Positions 1-9,605 of a stretch of DNA of 64,000 bases are shown here, in pieces. Numbering within the stretch: position 1 is the stretch's first letter; each line of letters opens with the position of its first letter. Under the pieces are notes generated by a model that had not been told where the DNA came from, searched no databases, and worked only from the letters and a program-made list of their open reading frames with translations. The translations under genes were made by a program, and so were the position numbers. The DNA is from Pedobacter mucosus. GTDB lineage: Bacteria; Bacteroidota; Bacteroidia; Sphingobacteriales; Sphingobacteriaceae. The stretch is from contig NZ_CP087585.1 in the NCBI RefSeq assembly GCF_022200785.1, forward strand, positions 1,302,001 to 1,366,000. The letters run 5' to 3'.

Positions 1-384
1 GGTAGCTGTTAAGGTTTGTTTTTCTTCTTCTGTTAATTTAGCCGATGCCCTTCTCCCTTGTAATTTACGGTGATTAGTTGCTGCGCTTTCGATAATAGGT
101 TGTGAAGCAGATGTGGCTTTTAAAGCATTTAATAATCGGGTACTGAGCTGGCCCATCGGCTCGAAGGCAATTTGCCTAGTCGTTATTGCATTGCTATAAC
201 CTGCCAGCAGCGTGTTCACATTGTCTATCGCTGTTTTAGCATCTACCGCTTTGGATTGCAAATTAACAAGTTGAATGGCCGTATTGCTTGGATTGTAAGT
301 AGCACCATAACCGGTTACAAAAGAAATTAAGGTTTCAAAATTGGCCACATTCTTGGCATGGCCGGTTTCATGTACAGTTGACAT
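1..384 (-). CDS. Hypothetical protein, 3' end cut off by the window edge
   Basis: An open frame of 128 codons runs leftwards from an ATG at 384 to the window edge with no stop, so the C-terminus lies outside. The protein begins MSTVHETGHAKNVANF and continues with an alpha-helical-looking, Ala/Thr/Asn-rich sequence. There is no signal peptide or membrane segment. I have an impression that small proteins starting this way recur in Bacteroidota genomes, but I know no function and assign none. It is divergent from mcrB, separated by 288 bases in which I found no clear promoter. That it is coding is supported by the uninterrupted frame; the product is unknown. Confidence 0.6.
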   Translation of the reverse strand, partial: MSTVHETGHAKNVANFETLISFVTGYGATYNPSNTAIQLVNLQSKAVDAKTAIDNVNTLLAGYSNAITTRQIAFEPMGQLSTRLLNALKATSASQPIIESAATNHRKLQGRRASAKLTEEEKQTLTAT

Positions 385-672
385 AACATTAAATTTAGTT
401 GGTTTATAAATGGTTAATTAATATCAAGATAAGGATTTAATGTTTACAACTATAAGGAGTGGAAGTAATTAGTTTTTAAAAAGGCACAAGCGATTGGATG
501 GGTAAACGAGCGAAAGGGCGAAGATTTTATTTTTAGGTTGAGGTATTATTACGGGATTCCGTAAAATATATACAACTTGGGTTATTATCTTTACCTCATT
601 AAAGAATTTAGAAACCTATTGACAGAATGTATCAAATTTTAAGATAATATTTATCCATTAAACATATAATTA

Positions 673-3189
673 ATGCTCACATATCACGAATACGAAAAAG
701 TTGTGTACGATTGGTTAATAGCCAAACGTGATAATGATCCCAACTTCACCTTTTCACTACGAAAAAAAGTAGGTAAAGGTCTGGAAAAGGATATTTTTAT
801 TGGCACAGAAAAGTCTAAATATTTTGCAACCACTTTTTGGGCATTGAGAATAGATTATCCTGGTTCATCTGGTGAGGCAACGGGTATTATATTTAAACTC
901 GGTAAAATCGACTACAGCTACTTTATAGAATTGAATCAAACGAATAAACCGCATAATGAACAAAATAAAGCAGTTTTACGAGTTTTAAAAGAAGTCTGTT
1001 CAAAATTACCTCCAGATCTGGAATATGCAGGCTCTGATAATGAGAGTAATGCAATGTTTAACGTGAAAATATTGCCAACTGAACCAGTTTATGTTGATTT
1101 GAATTTAATGTTTACTGATATCGATAAGCAGTTAGCTGTATTTGTACCGATAGTTGATGAAGTTTTAGCGAATGAAAAATCTGTCAACCCAAGTTTTATT
1201 GGACAAAGAATAACTAATGAGGAATTTAGTCATTGGAATAACAAATTAGAAACTAGGGTAATAAACAATACAGATTTCTTTGGTGCATTATTAATCAAGT
1301 TAGGGGAGGTGATAACTGAAAAGTATTTTGATACTCTACGGAAACTTATTTTTGATTTAGACTTAGAGATTACTTCGGAAAAGGTATATTTTAATTATGA
1401 AAAAGATAAATTGATCTTCGGGATTGGACAACGTTATGTATTAAATATCGAAAACAATCAGTTCTTTAGACTGATTTCGAAAAACAAAGTATCAGATAAT
1501 GGTGAAGAATTTACATCTGAACCAAAAGCTTTTCTTACAAATTATCCTCTAGATTTCGATCTCCAATCGCATTATGATGATTTATTAATTGGGGCAAAAG
1601 AAACACTAGCGATAACAGAGAAAAGTGGATTTTTTAAGTTTGATAAAAAGGATTTTCGTGAAATGGCTTTTAGAGATAATAATTTAATCACTATAGAAAA
1701 GCAATCAGCGGACCCAACACTGAATTTAATTTTATTTGGACCTCCAGGAACAGGCAAGACTTACAGATTACAAAAGGAATATTTTAAACATTTTACAGTA
1801 AATGAATCTTCATTAAGCAGAGAGTCATATTTAGAGAATTTGATAAATGACTTAAATTGGTGGCAATTGATCAGTATTGTATCATTAGATTTAGGGAGAA
1901 CAAAAGTCAGGCATATTTATGAACATGAATTAATTCAAATTAAAGAAAAGTTATCGTCGTCAAAAACAGTAATGCCAACAATTTGGGGTCAGCTACAGGC
2001 TCATACAGTAATGGACTGTGTAAATGTTAACGTTGAAAAAAGATCCGAACCTCTTTATTTTTCAAAAGATAAAGATTCTTTTTGGAGTATTAATGAGGGA
2101 TTACTAAGAGATAATTTTCCAGAGGGAATTGAAATTTTACAAGAATATAAAGATTTTAAACCTCGAAATAATAAATCTGTAAAGAATTACGAATTTATAA
2201 CCTTTCATCAATCTTTTAGCTATGAAGATTTTATTGAAGGAATCAAACCAAATTTAACAGATGACTCGGATAATAGCGAATTGAAATATCATATTGAGGA
2301 TGGTATTTTTAAACGTCTATGTAAGCGTGCAGAGAGCGATCCTAAGAATAAATACTGCATATTTATTGATGAAATAAATCGTGGAAATGTATCAGCTATT
2401 TTTGGTGAGCTGATTACATTAATTGAAAGTGATAAACGCATAGGAAACACAAATGAATTAAAGATCCAATTACCATATTCAAAAGACCTATTTGGAGTTC
2501 CTAAAAATCTTTACATTATAGGCACGATGAATACCGCTGATCGAAGTGTAGAATCTTTGGACACTGCTTTAAGACGCCGGTTTAGCTTTGAAGAAATGTT
2601 GCCGAATGCTGAGCTAGTGTCTCCAGAGAAAATGGTCTATGATCTATGGTTGAAACATGCAGATGCCGAATGGGAAGATGAAGATTGGCTTATAGATGAA
2701 AAAAACTTGTACACTTTACTAAGCTCAGAAAATCTATTAAGGATGAGTTTACTAAAGAAAAAGGAGATTTCGGAACTGTTGAATAACAAAGAAGTTAATG
2801 AAAAAATTTTTAAAGAATACTTTGATGATAATTGTTTGAACCTTAAATTGATTTTAGAGAAGATAAATAAAAGATTAGAAAAGCTTTTAAGTAGAGATCA
2901 CACTATTGGTCATTCTTTCTTTTTAGGCATCACCACCGAAAATGATTTGTATAGCGCATTTTATAATAAAATCATTCCTTTATTACAAGAATACTTTTTT
3001 GGAGATTATGGAAAGATGGGTCTAGTAATAGGCTCAGATTTTGTTGAAGAGATCAAAGAAAGTGAAGTTAATTTATTCGCAATTTTTGATTATGAAGATA
3101 GAGATTTGCTTTTGGAGAAAAAAGTTTATAGAATAAAAGACTTTAAAAAGGAAATAAGTTTATTTATTAGTGCACTAAAAAAAATATAG
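673..3189 (+). CDS. mcrB: McrB-type AAA+ NTPase subunit of a McrBC restriction system
   Basis: Predicted motor subunit of a type IV (modification-dependent) restriction complex; McrB proteins hydrolyse GTP and work with the McrC nuclease encoded next. Seen: Walker A GPPGTGKT at residues 356-363, Walker B IFIDEINRGN around 563-572, and the McrB/MoxR signature MNTADRS at 619-625 followed by LRRRF. At 838 aa it is much longer than E. coli McrB (about 460). The first ~330 residues match no target-recognition domain I know and probably set specificity. Between Walker A and B, residues ~396-475 (from WWQLISIV to the FWSINEG stretch) form an extra module resembling winged-helix inserts of some restriction proteins. 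The stop codon abuts the mcrC start with no spacer, indicating translational coupling. Function is sure; the modification recognised is unknown. Confidence 0.9.
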   Translation: MLTYHEYEKVVYDWLIAKRDNDPNFTFSLRKKVGKGLEKDIFIGTEKSKYFATTFWALRIDYPGSSGEATGIIFKLGKIDYSYFIELNQTNKPHNEQNKAVLRVLKEVCSKLPPDLEYAGSDNESNAMFNVKILPTEPVYVDLNLMFTDIDKQLAVFVPIVDEVLANEKSVNPSFIGQRITNEEFSHWNNKLETRVINNTDFFGALLIKLGEVITEKYFDTLRKLIFDLDLEITSEKVYFNYEKDKLIFGIGQRYVLNIENNQFFRLISKNKVSDNGEEFTSEPKAFLTNYPLDFDLQSHYDDLLIGAKETLAITEKSGFFKFDKKDFREMAFRDNNLITIEKQSADPTLNLILFGPPGTGKTYRLQKEYFKHFTVNESSLSRESYLENLINDLNWWQLISIVSLDLGRTKVRHIYEHELIQIKEKLSSSKTVMPTIWGQLQAHTVMDCVNVNVEKRSEPLYFSKDKDSFWSINEGLLRDNFPEGIEILQEYKDFKPRNNKSVKNYEFITFHQSFSYEDFIEGIKPNLTDDSDNSELKYHIEDGIFKRLCKRAESDPKNKYCIFIDEINRGNVSAIFGELITLIESDKRIGNTNELKIQLPYSKDLFGVPKNLYIIGTMNTADRSVESLDTALRRRFSFEEMLPNAELVSPEKMVYDLWLKHADAEWEDEDWLIDEKNLYTLLSSENLLRMSLLKKKEISELLNNKEVNEKIFKEYFDDNCLNLKLILEKINKRLEKLLSRDHTIGHSFFLGITTENDLYSAFYNKIIPLLQEYFFGDYGKMGLVIGSDFVEEIKESEVNLFAIFDYEDRDLLLEKKVYRIKDFKKEISLFISALKKI

Positions 3190-4509
3190 ATGTTCACAAT
3201 TAAAGTTTTTGAACATCAAACGATTAAAGCTGGCGAAGAGTTGATGTTTTACAAAGGCACTGAAAGAAAATTTGAGAAACTTGACGAGAAATACATTAAT
3301 GCGTTATGGAAAATGTACGATGAAAAAAAACGTCCCTTCTTTACGCCCACACGTGGTGGAATAAAATTTTGTGAATGGGTTGGGGTAATAAAAGTTTTAG
3401 ATTTAACATTAGAAATACTTCCAAAAGCTGATAAAATTTTAAATTTTAATGATGAAAACGAACATAACAAATGGCAAAATATTCTAGTTGATATGTTACG
3501 GGTTTGTCGCTCGTTAGACACGCCCTCAGTTTCTGACGCTTCTCTTAAATTAAAAAGCAACGCTATTCTTGATTTATATATCGAGCGATTCATTAACGAG
3601 GTAAACTTCTTACTTCACGCTGGCTTTATTAAAAAATATAGAAAAGAAGAAACAAATAGCACTGCATTAAAAGGAAGATTGTTATTACAAAAGCATATCA
3701 TCAAAAATCTTGTCCACAAAGAGCTGTTTTATATATCTAAAAATACTTATGATAAGGATCATATTCTAAATCAAATTCTTGCCAAAGCAATTAAAATTTT
3801 ACCCCTAATTTGTAACAATCAGTATTTGATCTCAGAATGTTACCAATTGAAACTTAATTTTCCTGAAGTCAGAGATATTAAGATAGATAGCTCAATTTTT
3901 GATAATTTGGATTTTGATAGAAAATCTGACCCATATAAATCTGCAATTCAGATAGCCAAGTTATTACTGCTTAACTACAGACCAGACGTAAGCTCAGGCT
4001 CTTCTCATTCTATAGCAATTCTATTCGATATGAATAAATTATGGGAAGAATATATCTACAGGATGCTTCAACAAGCAAACGATGGTACGCTAGTTATTCA
4101 TAGTCAGCGATCCACTAAATTCTGGAATCATCTAAATACTCATCGATATTTGAAGCCCGATATTGTAATTGAAAAAACAAATGACGCAAATGAAAAAGAA
4201 TACGTTGTTATAGATACGAAATGGAAAAATATTTATAGTCAAGTAAAAAATGTGAGTATGGATGATCTAAGACAAATGTTTGCTTACCATTATTACTTTG
4301 ATGCTGCTAAATGTTATTTATTATTTCCAGGCACCGAAAATTTAGAGAACGGAAATTTCACTAATCAGAGTTATTTTAAGAAAAACAATTTAGGAGATAA
4401 AGCTTGTGGAATAATTATATCAAAAGCTTGGGTAATCAAGGAAAAGAAAGGATATTTAAATAAAGATATTGGAATAAATATATTGAAATCTTTAAATTTG
4501 CTAAATTAA
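3190..4509 (+). CDS. mcrC: McrC-type PD-(D/E)xK nuclease subunit
   Basis: Predicted endonuclease subunit that joins the McrB hexamer to cut modified DNA. The 439-residue length suits the McrC family (E. coli about 350, many homologues 400-450). The N-terminal part has the beta-rich McrC fold, including TPTRGGIKFCEWVGVI near residues 55-70. The C-terminal nuclease core shows LKPDIV with Asp324 and VIDTKW with Asp342 and Lys344, the D...D-x-K arrangement of PD-(D/E)xK enzymes. It starts on the base after the mcrB stop, so the two are one transcript. No methyltransferase or specificity gene is nearby, as expected for a methylation-dependent system. Codons are AT-rich, like mcrB. Confidence 0.9.
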   Translation: MFTIKVFEHQTIKAGEELMFYKGTERKFEKLDEKYINALWKMYDEKKRPFFTPTRGGIKFCEWVGVIKVLDLTLEILPKADKILNFNDENEHNKWQNILVDMLRVCRSLDTPSVSDASLKLKSNAILDLYIERFINEVNFLLHAGFIKKYRKEETNSTALKGRLLLQKHIIKNLVHKELFYISKNTYDKDHILNQILAKAIKILPLICNNQYLISECYQLKLNFPEVRDIKIDSSIFDNLDFDRKSDPYKSAIQIAKLLLLNYRPDVSSGSSHSIAILFDMNKLWEEYIYRMLQQANDGTLVIHSQRSTKFWNHLNTHRYLKPDIVIEKTNDANEKEYVVIDTKWKNIYSQVKNVSMDDLRQMFAYHYYFDAAKCYLLFPGTENLENGNFTNQSYFKKNNLGDKACGIIISKAWVIKEKKGYLNKDIGINILKSLNLLN

Positions 4510-4921
4510 ACTTCTAGAGGCATCATATCGCGAATTTTCGTAGTGGTAGTCTATGTTCTTGAATGAGATAAATCTTTGTTTCACTTCCACCTAAACCTCC
4601 ACTTCAAATTGCAAACAGTTAATACTTCCATGAACGCTGTTCATTTCTAGTTAAATCAATTACTATTCAATAAGCATCTAGTAAAATAAAACGTTAGTCG
4701 TTTAATGACTAACAATTGTAGCTATCTATAGCCCCTATTCTTTTTCTAGCTGTTTGCAATAGGAAAATTACATCTAATAAATAGTAGGGGATAAATCTTT
4801 GTTTCTTAGCATTTTATTCTATTGCAATTCATCACCACGTGTTATCATAGCACAGCCAGTTATGTAAATTTTTAGTTTTTTCACAAACATAATTGAGGTC
4901 AACCTGTTTAGAATAAAATTT
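4510..4921. repeat. Gene-free spacer with a 16-bp direct repeat and nested inverted repeats
   Basis: No gene is visible between mcrC and the export operon. The 16-mer GATAAATCTTTGTTTC occurs twice in the same orientation, at 4567-4582 and 4790-4805. Between the copies lie an 11-bp inverted pair (ATTGCAAACAG at 4608-4618 and its complement at 4750-4760) and a 7-bp hairpin (GTTAGTC 4693-4699, GACTAAC 4707-4713). The nested arrangement resembles a small non-autonomous element or the footprint of one, but the direct repeat is long for a target duplication. It could equally be a duplicated regulatory site. Confidence 0.5.
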
Positions 4922-5926
4922 ATGAAAAAACACCACAAGGCAAATAGTCCAACGCCATGGCAGCGGCTTGTAGAAATGCTTCACGTAGAACGTTCAACCA
5001 TTAACTATATTTTTGTTTATGCTGGCCTTATCGGTATAATCGGCCTTTCGCTTCCACTAGGAACAGCAGCAGTATTTAACCTGCTTTCCAACGGCTCCAT
5101 GTATAGCTCAACTTATATCCTTATTGCAGCAATACTTATTGGTATTGTTGTTGGAGGAGTCTTACTTCTTGGTCAGCTTGCTTTAGTTGAATACTTGGAG
5201 CAAAAGATTTTTATAAAAGCAGCCATTGGATTTGCTTACCGGCTACCAAGAATAAAAAAGAAAGAGCTTGAAGGCGAGGACCCAAGAGAATTGGTGAATC
5301 GATTTTTTGATGTTTTAACCATTCAGAAAGGACTTACCAAACTACTAATTGATATTGTTGCGGCAGGCGTTCTCATTTTTTTTAGCGCCATTCTGCTTTC
5401 TTTCTACCACCCGGTATTTATCGGTTTCGGCATTTTTACGATACTTTGTATTACCTTAATCATCACTATATATTACCGTAGAGGGGTTGAAACGAGTATA
5501 GAAGAATCAGAATATAAGTACGAAGTGGTGGCTTATTTGGAAACTGTTGCTGAAAATCTTGACGCTTATAGAGGACTACCAAATGAGATGGAAAAGGTTA
5601 CGATGATAACCGATGAAATCACCTCTAAATATATAGAAGCCAGAAATGATCACTTCAGTATACTTAAAAGGTTGTTCGCCAGTGCGGTGGTATTGCGTAC
5701 CATCCTTATGGGTGCATTGCTGCTTTTAGGTTCGTATTTTGTGGTGCAGCGGCAGATGACTTTCGGTCAGTTTGTTGCCGCGGAAGTGATTATTGTTCAA
5801 ATATCTTACGCAGTAGAAAAACTTATGACAAGCCTTAACACTGTTTTCGACATGGTTACTGGAAGCGAGAAATTGGCTATTGTGACCGATCTTGAACTAG
5901 AGGAAGGAGAAACGAATCATGCTTGA
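4922..5926 (+). CDS. ABC-exporter-like transmembrane protein lacking an ATPase domain
   Basis: A 334-residue inner-membrane protein resembling only the transmembrane half of type I ABC exporters. Hydrophobic segments fall at about residues 27-50, 62-86, 140-160, 163-185 and 250-275, with a further amphipathic segment near 285-305. The cytoplasmic coupling region is recognisable (EESEYKYEVVAYLETVAENLDAYRG). The frame stops at about residue 334, where the nucleotide-binding domain would begin; no Walker A, LSGGQ or Walker B sequence is present, and no ATPase gene follows. It overlaps the HlyD-type gene by 8 bases, giving a tripartite set with TolC. It may borrow an ATPase encoded elsewhere or act as a non-ABC membrane component. 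The fold call is fairly sure; mechanism and cargo are unknown. Confidence 0.75.
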   Translation: MKKHHKANSPTPWQRLVEMLHVERSTINYIFVYAGLIGIIGLSLPLGTAAVFNLLSNGSMYSSTYILIAAILIGIVVGGVLLLGQLALVEYLEQKIFIKAAIGFAYRLPRIKKKELEGEDPRELVNRFFDVLTIQKGLTKLLIDIVAAGVLIFFSAILLSFYHPVFIGFGIFTILCITLIITIYYRRGVETSIEESEYKYEVVAYLETVAENLDAYRGLPNEMEKVTMITDEITSKYIEARNDHFSILKRLFASAVVLRTILMGALLLLGSYFVVQRQMTFGQFVAAEVIIVQISYAVEKLMTSLNTVFDMVTGSEKLAIVTDLELEEGETNHA

Positions 5927-7277
5927 TCAGACTAAGAAAATAGTAGGCAGAAAGATTGATGAGTTTTCATTTCGCTCCCAAGCTCAATTAATTTCCTCCA
6001 GCGGACCAAAATTGTTAGGAAGGTTAATGGTTGGGGTATTGATTTTATTCATCATTGTACTTTTATTACCATGGAGGCAAACCATTTCTGGTCGCGGTAC
6101 GGTTACTGCATTACGGCCAGAGGATAGACCTCAAACCATACAAAACCAAATTGGTGGCAGGATAGAATACTGGGCGGTACGTGAAGGCGAACAGGTAAAA
6201 AAGGGCGATACGATTTTGGTACTTTCAGAAACCAATCAAACCTATTTTAACCCTGATTTGCCCGAAAGACTTGATGAGCAGCTTGATGCAAAAAAAGGAA
6301 GTGAGCTTGCCGCTGAGCAAAAGATTTCTGCAACCGATGCGCAAATTAGTGCGCTCAGCAATGGGGTTAGTATTCAGCTTTCTGCTGCTCAAAATAATGT
6401 TAAACAATCTGTAAACAGCGTTAGGATAGACAGTGCCGAGCTGGTTGCCGTTCGGAATTATTATTTAACAAGTAAATCCAGGTTAGAAAGATATGAAGCT
6501 GGTTTTAAAAATGGACTTTTCTCATTGACTGATATTGAGACCAGGCGACTTAAATTACAGGAAGATAAGGCAAAAGAAATCAGTCAGGAGAATAAGCTTA
6601 GCAGTTCCAGACAAAGTTTGGCAAACGCCATTATAGAATTAGATAATATTCGTGCTAAGTACCGCCAGTCTTTGGCTTCTGCGCAATCAGATCGCAGTTC
6701 GGCAGTTTCAGGAAAGGCATCTGTAAGGGAAGAGATTGCCCGTTTGCGTAACGAAATGAGCAATGTAAATATCCGTAGAGGTTTGTATGTAGTACGTGCG
6801 CCTCAAGATGGCTACGTTGTAAAAACGTTAAAGGCTGGAATTGGAGAAAATATTAAGGAAGGGGAGTCAGTTGCTACACTCCAACCACTTTCTCCGCAGG
6901 TTGCTGCAGAAATTTATGTTGATGCAATGGATGTTCCCTTAATTCTGGATAGTAGTAATGTTCGTTTGCAGTTTGAAGGTTGGCCATCAGTTCAGTTTTC
7001 AGGCTGGCCATCTGTAGCTGTAGGAACATTTGGCGGCAAGGTATCTGTAATTGACCGGGTAAGTACAGATGGAAAATACCGGATTTTGGTAAGGCAGCTA
7101 ATCCATAAGCCAGAAAATGATGAACCTTGGCCTATTCAACTCCGTCAGGGATCTGGCGTTTACGGTCGTGTTATTTTAAGATCAGTACCGGTGTGGTATG
7201 AAATATGGCGACAGCTAAATGGCTTTCCTCCAAGTTTAGATAAAGCACCTTCGACTGAAAATATCAACAATAGATAA
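5919..7277 (+). CDS. HlyD-family membrane fusion (periplasmic adaptor) protein
   Basis: A 452-residue adaptor predicted to bridge an inner-membrane transporter and the TolC-type channel across the periplasm. A short cytoplasmic N-terminus is followed by one membrane anchor at about residues 35-52 (LMVGVLILFIIVLLLPW). The first half of the biotinyl-lipoyl-like domain follows (QIGGRIEYWAVREGEQVKKG, ~70-95), then a long coiled coil (~120-290), the second lipoyl half (VRAPQDGYVVKTLKAG, near 290) and a beta-barrel region. It overlaps the upstream ABC-like gene by 8 bases and the downstream tolC-type gene by one base (TAATG), so the three are translationally coupled. The substrate cannot be read from the sequence. 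Confidence 0.88.
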   Translation: MLDQTKKIVGRKIDEFSFRSQAQLISSSGPKLLGRLMVGVLILFIIVLLLPWRQTISGRGTVTALRPEDRPQTIQNQIGGRIEYWAVREGEQVKKGDTILVLSETNQTYFNPDLPERLDEQLDAKKGSELAAEQKISATDAQISALSNGVSIQLSAAQNNVKQSVNSVRIDSAELVAVRNYYLTSKSRLERYEAGFKNGLFSLTDIETRRLKLQEDKAKEISQENKLSSSRQSLANAIIELDNIRAKYRQSLASAQSDRSSAVSGKASVREEIARLRNEMSNVNIRRGLYVVRAPQDGYVVKTLKAGIGENIKEGESVATLQPLSPQVAAEIYVDAMDVPLILDSSNVRLQFEGWPSVQFSGWPSVAVGTFGGKVSVIDRVSTDGKYRILVRQLIHKPENDEPWPIQLRQGSGVYGRVILRSVPVWYEIWRQLNGFPPSLDKAPSTENINNR

Positions 7278-8758
7278 TGAAAATTTTTACCATTCGGCAT
7301 TTCAATTTCAAACTGGGTAAAATGGCTCAGCTTTGGATTCTGTCACTTATATTTTTACTTCTCATAAGTTTTTTAAACGCATCAGCCCAAACAAAACCTT
7401 CAGCTAATAAAGATGAGTTTCTGCTTCGCGATATGCAGGAAATTGTTTTACTAAATCATCCTATTATTCAGCAGGCGGGTCTGCTTAGTAAAGCTGCACA
7501 AGCCCGCGTACTTCAATCGTTGGGTAATTTCGATCCAGAGGTTATGGCGTCTTTTGGGCGAAAAATTTTTGGTGGAACTGAATATTATAACCATTGGGAC
7601 AGCGAACTTAAAGTGCCGCTTTGGCTTGCAGGTGCTGATTTGAATGTAGGTTATGATCGAAATGTGGGCGTATATAATAACCCAGAAACGAGAACAAGCA
7701 GTACTGGTTTAGCGGGAGTAGGCCTTTCGATACCTTTGGGGCAGGGACTTTTAATTGATTCACGTAGAAACACCCTTCGGCAGGCAAAAATAATGGTTGG
7801 CTATGCCGAGGCGGAGAAAGTTGCGCAGATTAACTCGGTGTGGCTAGGTGCAGTGAAAGATTATTGGACCTGGTATTTTGCAGCTCAACAGCTTAAGTAT
7901 ATGGAGGAAGGCGTAAATTTAGCAAGCAGAAGATTTAGGGCGCTTCGGGAGCAGGTACTTTTAGGAGATAAACCACCGATTGATTCTGTGGAAGCCTCAA
8001 TAACCTTGCAAGATCGTCAGGTGCAATTACAGCAAGCTTCTGTAGAACTAAACAATTCCAGACTGGTACTTTCAAACCACCTTTGGAACAGCCAGGGTGT
8101 ACCACAGGAACTCCCAATTACTGCTATGCCTGAGCAGGAATCTAAAACAAATAAAATGGTCAGTACTTTTTTGTTGGATTCATTGGTGGCAAGAGCCGGC
8201 GAAACGCATCCACAAATTTTAAAAATGAGAAGTGAGCTGGCGAAATTGGGTGTTGAATCAAAATATCGCCGGGAAATGTTTAAGCCAAAGCTAAATCTTA
8301 AAGGATCATTTTTAGCAGGTAGAAGAGATTTTGGCTTCGTTCCGGATAACTATGATTTCAGACTTGCCAATTATAAGGTTGGTATTGATTTTTCTTTCCC
8401 ATTATTCTTAAGGGAAGAACGGGGGAAGCTTAGGGAAATTAAAATTCAGCAGGCCGAAATTACTTACGGGATTCAGCAGTCTGGACGGGAAATTCAAACC
8501 AGCGTTATTACCGCATATAATGATTTCAAAGCCTATCAAAGTCAATTGGATTTACAAACCCGAAACGTAGCTAATCAACAGGTATTGGTTAAAGGAGAGC
8601 TTCAGAAATTTGATTTAGGGGAAAGCAATCTTTTTTTAATCAATACCCGAGAATCAAAGCTGATAGATATGCAAGTTAAAAGAGCTGAGCTAGTTTCCAG
8701 CCTACAAAAAGCCATGGCCGAAATTTATTACAGGGCTGGAAGGCAGATTGTTTATTAA
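7277..8758 (+). CDS. TolC-family outer membrane efflux/secretion channel
   Basis: A 493-residue outer-membrane channel protein completing the export operon. The N-terminus carries a signal peptide with a hydrophobic core (LWILSLIFLLLISFL) and likely cleavage after ASA, near residue 38. The basic segment before the core is long, and the in-frame ATG at 7322 would give a more typical signal peptide, so the start is uncertain. The mature part shows two outer-membrane-efflux repeats with long alpha-helical stretches (AQARVLQSLGNFDPEVMASFG early; ESKLIDMQVKRAELVSSLQKAMAEIYY at the end). Its ATG shares one base with the hlyD-type stop. It converges with the araC-type gene 25 bases away; no strong terminator was seen between them. 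Confidence 0.88.
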   Translation: MKIFTIRHFNFKLGKMAQLWILSLIFLLLISFLNASAQTKPSANKDEFLLRDMQEIVLLNHPIIQQAGLLSKAAQARVLQSLGNFDPEVMASFGRKIFGGTEYYNHWDSELKVPLWLAGADLNVGYDRNVGVYNNPETRTSSTGLAGVGLSIPLGQGLLIDSRRNTLRQAKIMVGYAEAEKVAQINSVWLGAVKDYWTWYFAAQQLKYMEEGVNLASRRFRALREQVLLGDKPPIDSVEASITLQDRQVQLQQASVELNNSRLVLSNHLWNSQGVPQELPITAMPEQESKTNKMVSTFLLDSLVARAGETHPQILKMRSELAKLGVESKYRREMFKPKLNLKGSFLAGRRDFGFVPDNYDFRLANYKVGIDFSFPLFLREERGKLREIKIQQAEITYGIQQSGREIQTSVITAYNDFKAYQSQLDLQTRNVANQQVLVKGELQKFDLGESNLFLINTRESKLIDMQVKRAELVSSLQKAMAEIYYRAGRQIVY

Positions 8759-8783
8759 GGAAATCGGTTTTGTTATTACTTAT

Positions 8784-9605
8784 TTACTGGTTGATTACAG
8801 GCATTTCAGTAGGGGCTATACCGAACTTTTTCTTGAATGAATGCGAAAAGTGCGATAAACTTTCAAAACCTAAATCAAGGTAAATAGATGATGCCTTTTT
8901 GTGTTTGGTTTCCATTAAATGTTTTGCGACGTTTAGCCGCTTATCCTGCAGCCAACGACGCGGAGGCGAGCTGAATATTTTCTGAAAATCGCGTTTAAAA
9001 CCTGCCAGACTGCGACCTGTAAGCTGAGCAAATTTCTCTATCGGGATGTTAAAATGATAGTTGTTCAGCATAAACTTTTCGAGGTCAATTTTGTGCGGTT
9101 CCGAAAAGTCGAATAAAAAATCGCGAAGTGTTGGTATGGCAAGAAGTAATAATTTAATGCCTTCCTTCATTTTAATGATGCCCATCTCGTCTGTCATTGC
9201 TGCGCCCGAACTCCTCGCATAAGGAATAATCGATTGAAAATATCCCTGCAGAAACTCATTTATAGGAATTAAAATGTTTGGCGGACCAATGTATTTTCTA
9301 TCTGCTTCAAGCCTTTCTTCCAATACAATTTTACGCAACAAGTCTTCCTGCAAGGATATCACTATTGTTTCATAATTCCCGCCCGGTAATGGCGTTTTAG
9401 TGAGTGTTCCTAATTGGTTTCTGCCAATAAGCAGCAATTCTCCGCCGGTTAATGAAATATTTTGTTCGGATGTTTCTAAAATCAACTTGCCCGAAACCTG
9501 TAGGATTAGGGTATGGTGATTCCAGAAACATACTTTCTCTTTCCGCTCCGAAGATAGGTAAGAATAAAAAATTACACCGGGAAGAATTTCTGCAGGACTA
9601 ATCAT
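8784..9605 (-). CDS. AraC-family transcriptional regulator
   Basis: A 273-residue regulator. The N-terminal half is a cupin-like sensing region (residues ~1-110). The C-terminal ~95 residues form the double helix-turn-helix of AraC/XylS proteins: LTGRSLAGFKRDFQKIF then the second helix pair with IYLDLGFESLSHFSHSFKKKFG and the typical end APTEMP. Its ATG directly follows the stop codon of the upstream aldo/keto reductase gene (TAAATG), so the two are co-transcribed and coupled. It probably controls its own operon; a direct repeat suitable for AraC-type binding lies upstream of the pair (10618-10648). The inducer is unknown. Confidence 0.85.
   Translation of the reverse strand: MISPAEILPGVIFYSYLSSERKEKVCFWNHHTLILQVSGKLILETSEQNISLTGGELLLIGRNQLGTLTKTPLPGGNYETIVISLQEDLLRKIVLEERLEADRKYIGPPNILIPINEFLQGYFQSIIPYARSSGAAMTDEMGIIKMKEGIKLLLLAIPTLRDFLFDFSEPHKIDLEKFMLNNYHFNIPIEKFAQLTGRSLAGFKRDFQKIFSSPPRRWLQDKRLNVAKHLMETKHKKASSIYLDLGFESLSHFSHSFKKKFGIAPTEMPVINQ

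Noticed and set aside
385..672. Promoter for mcrB
   Set aside because: TATCTTTA-like sequence at 586-593 has no TTTG at the right distance; not convincing.
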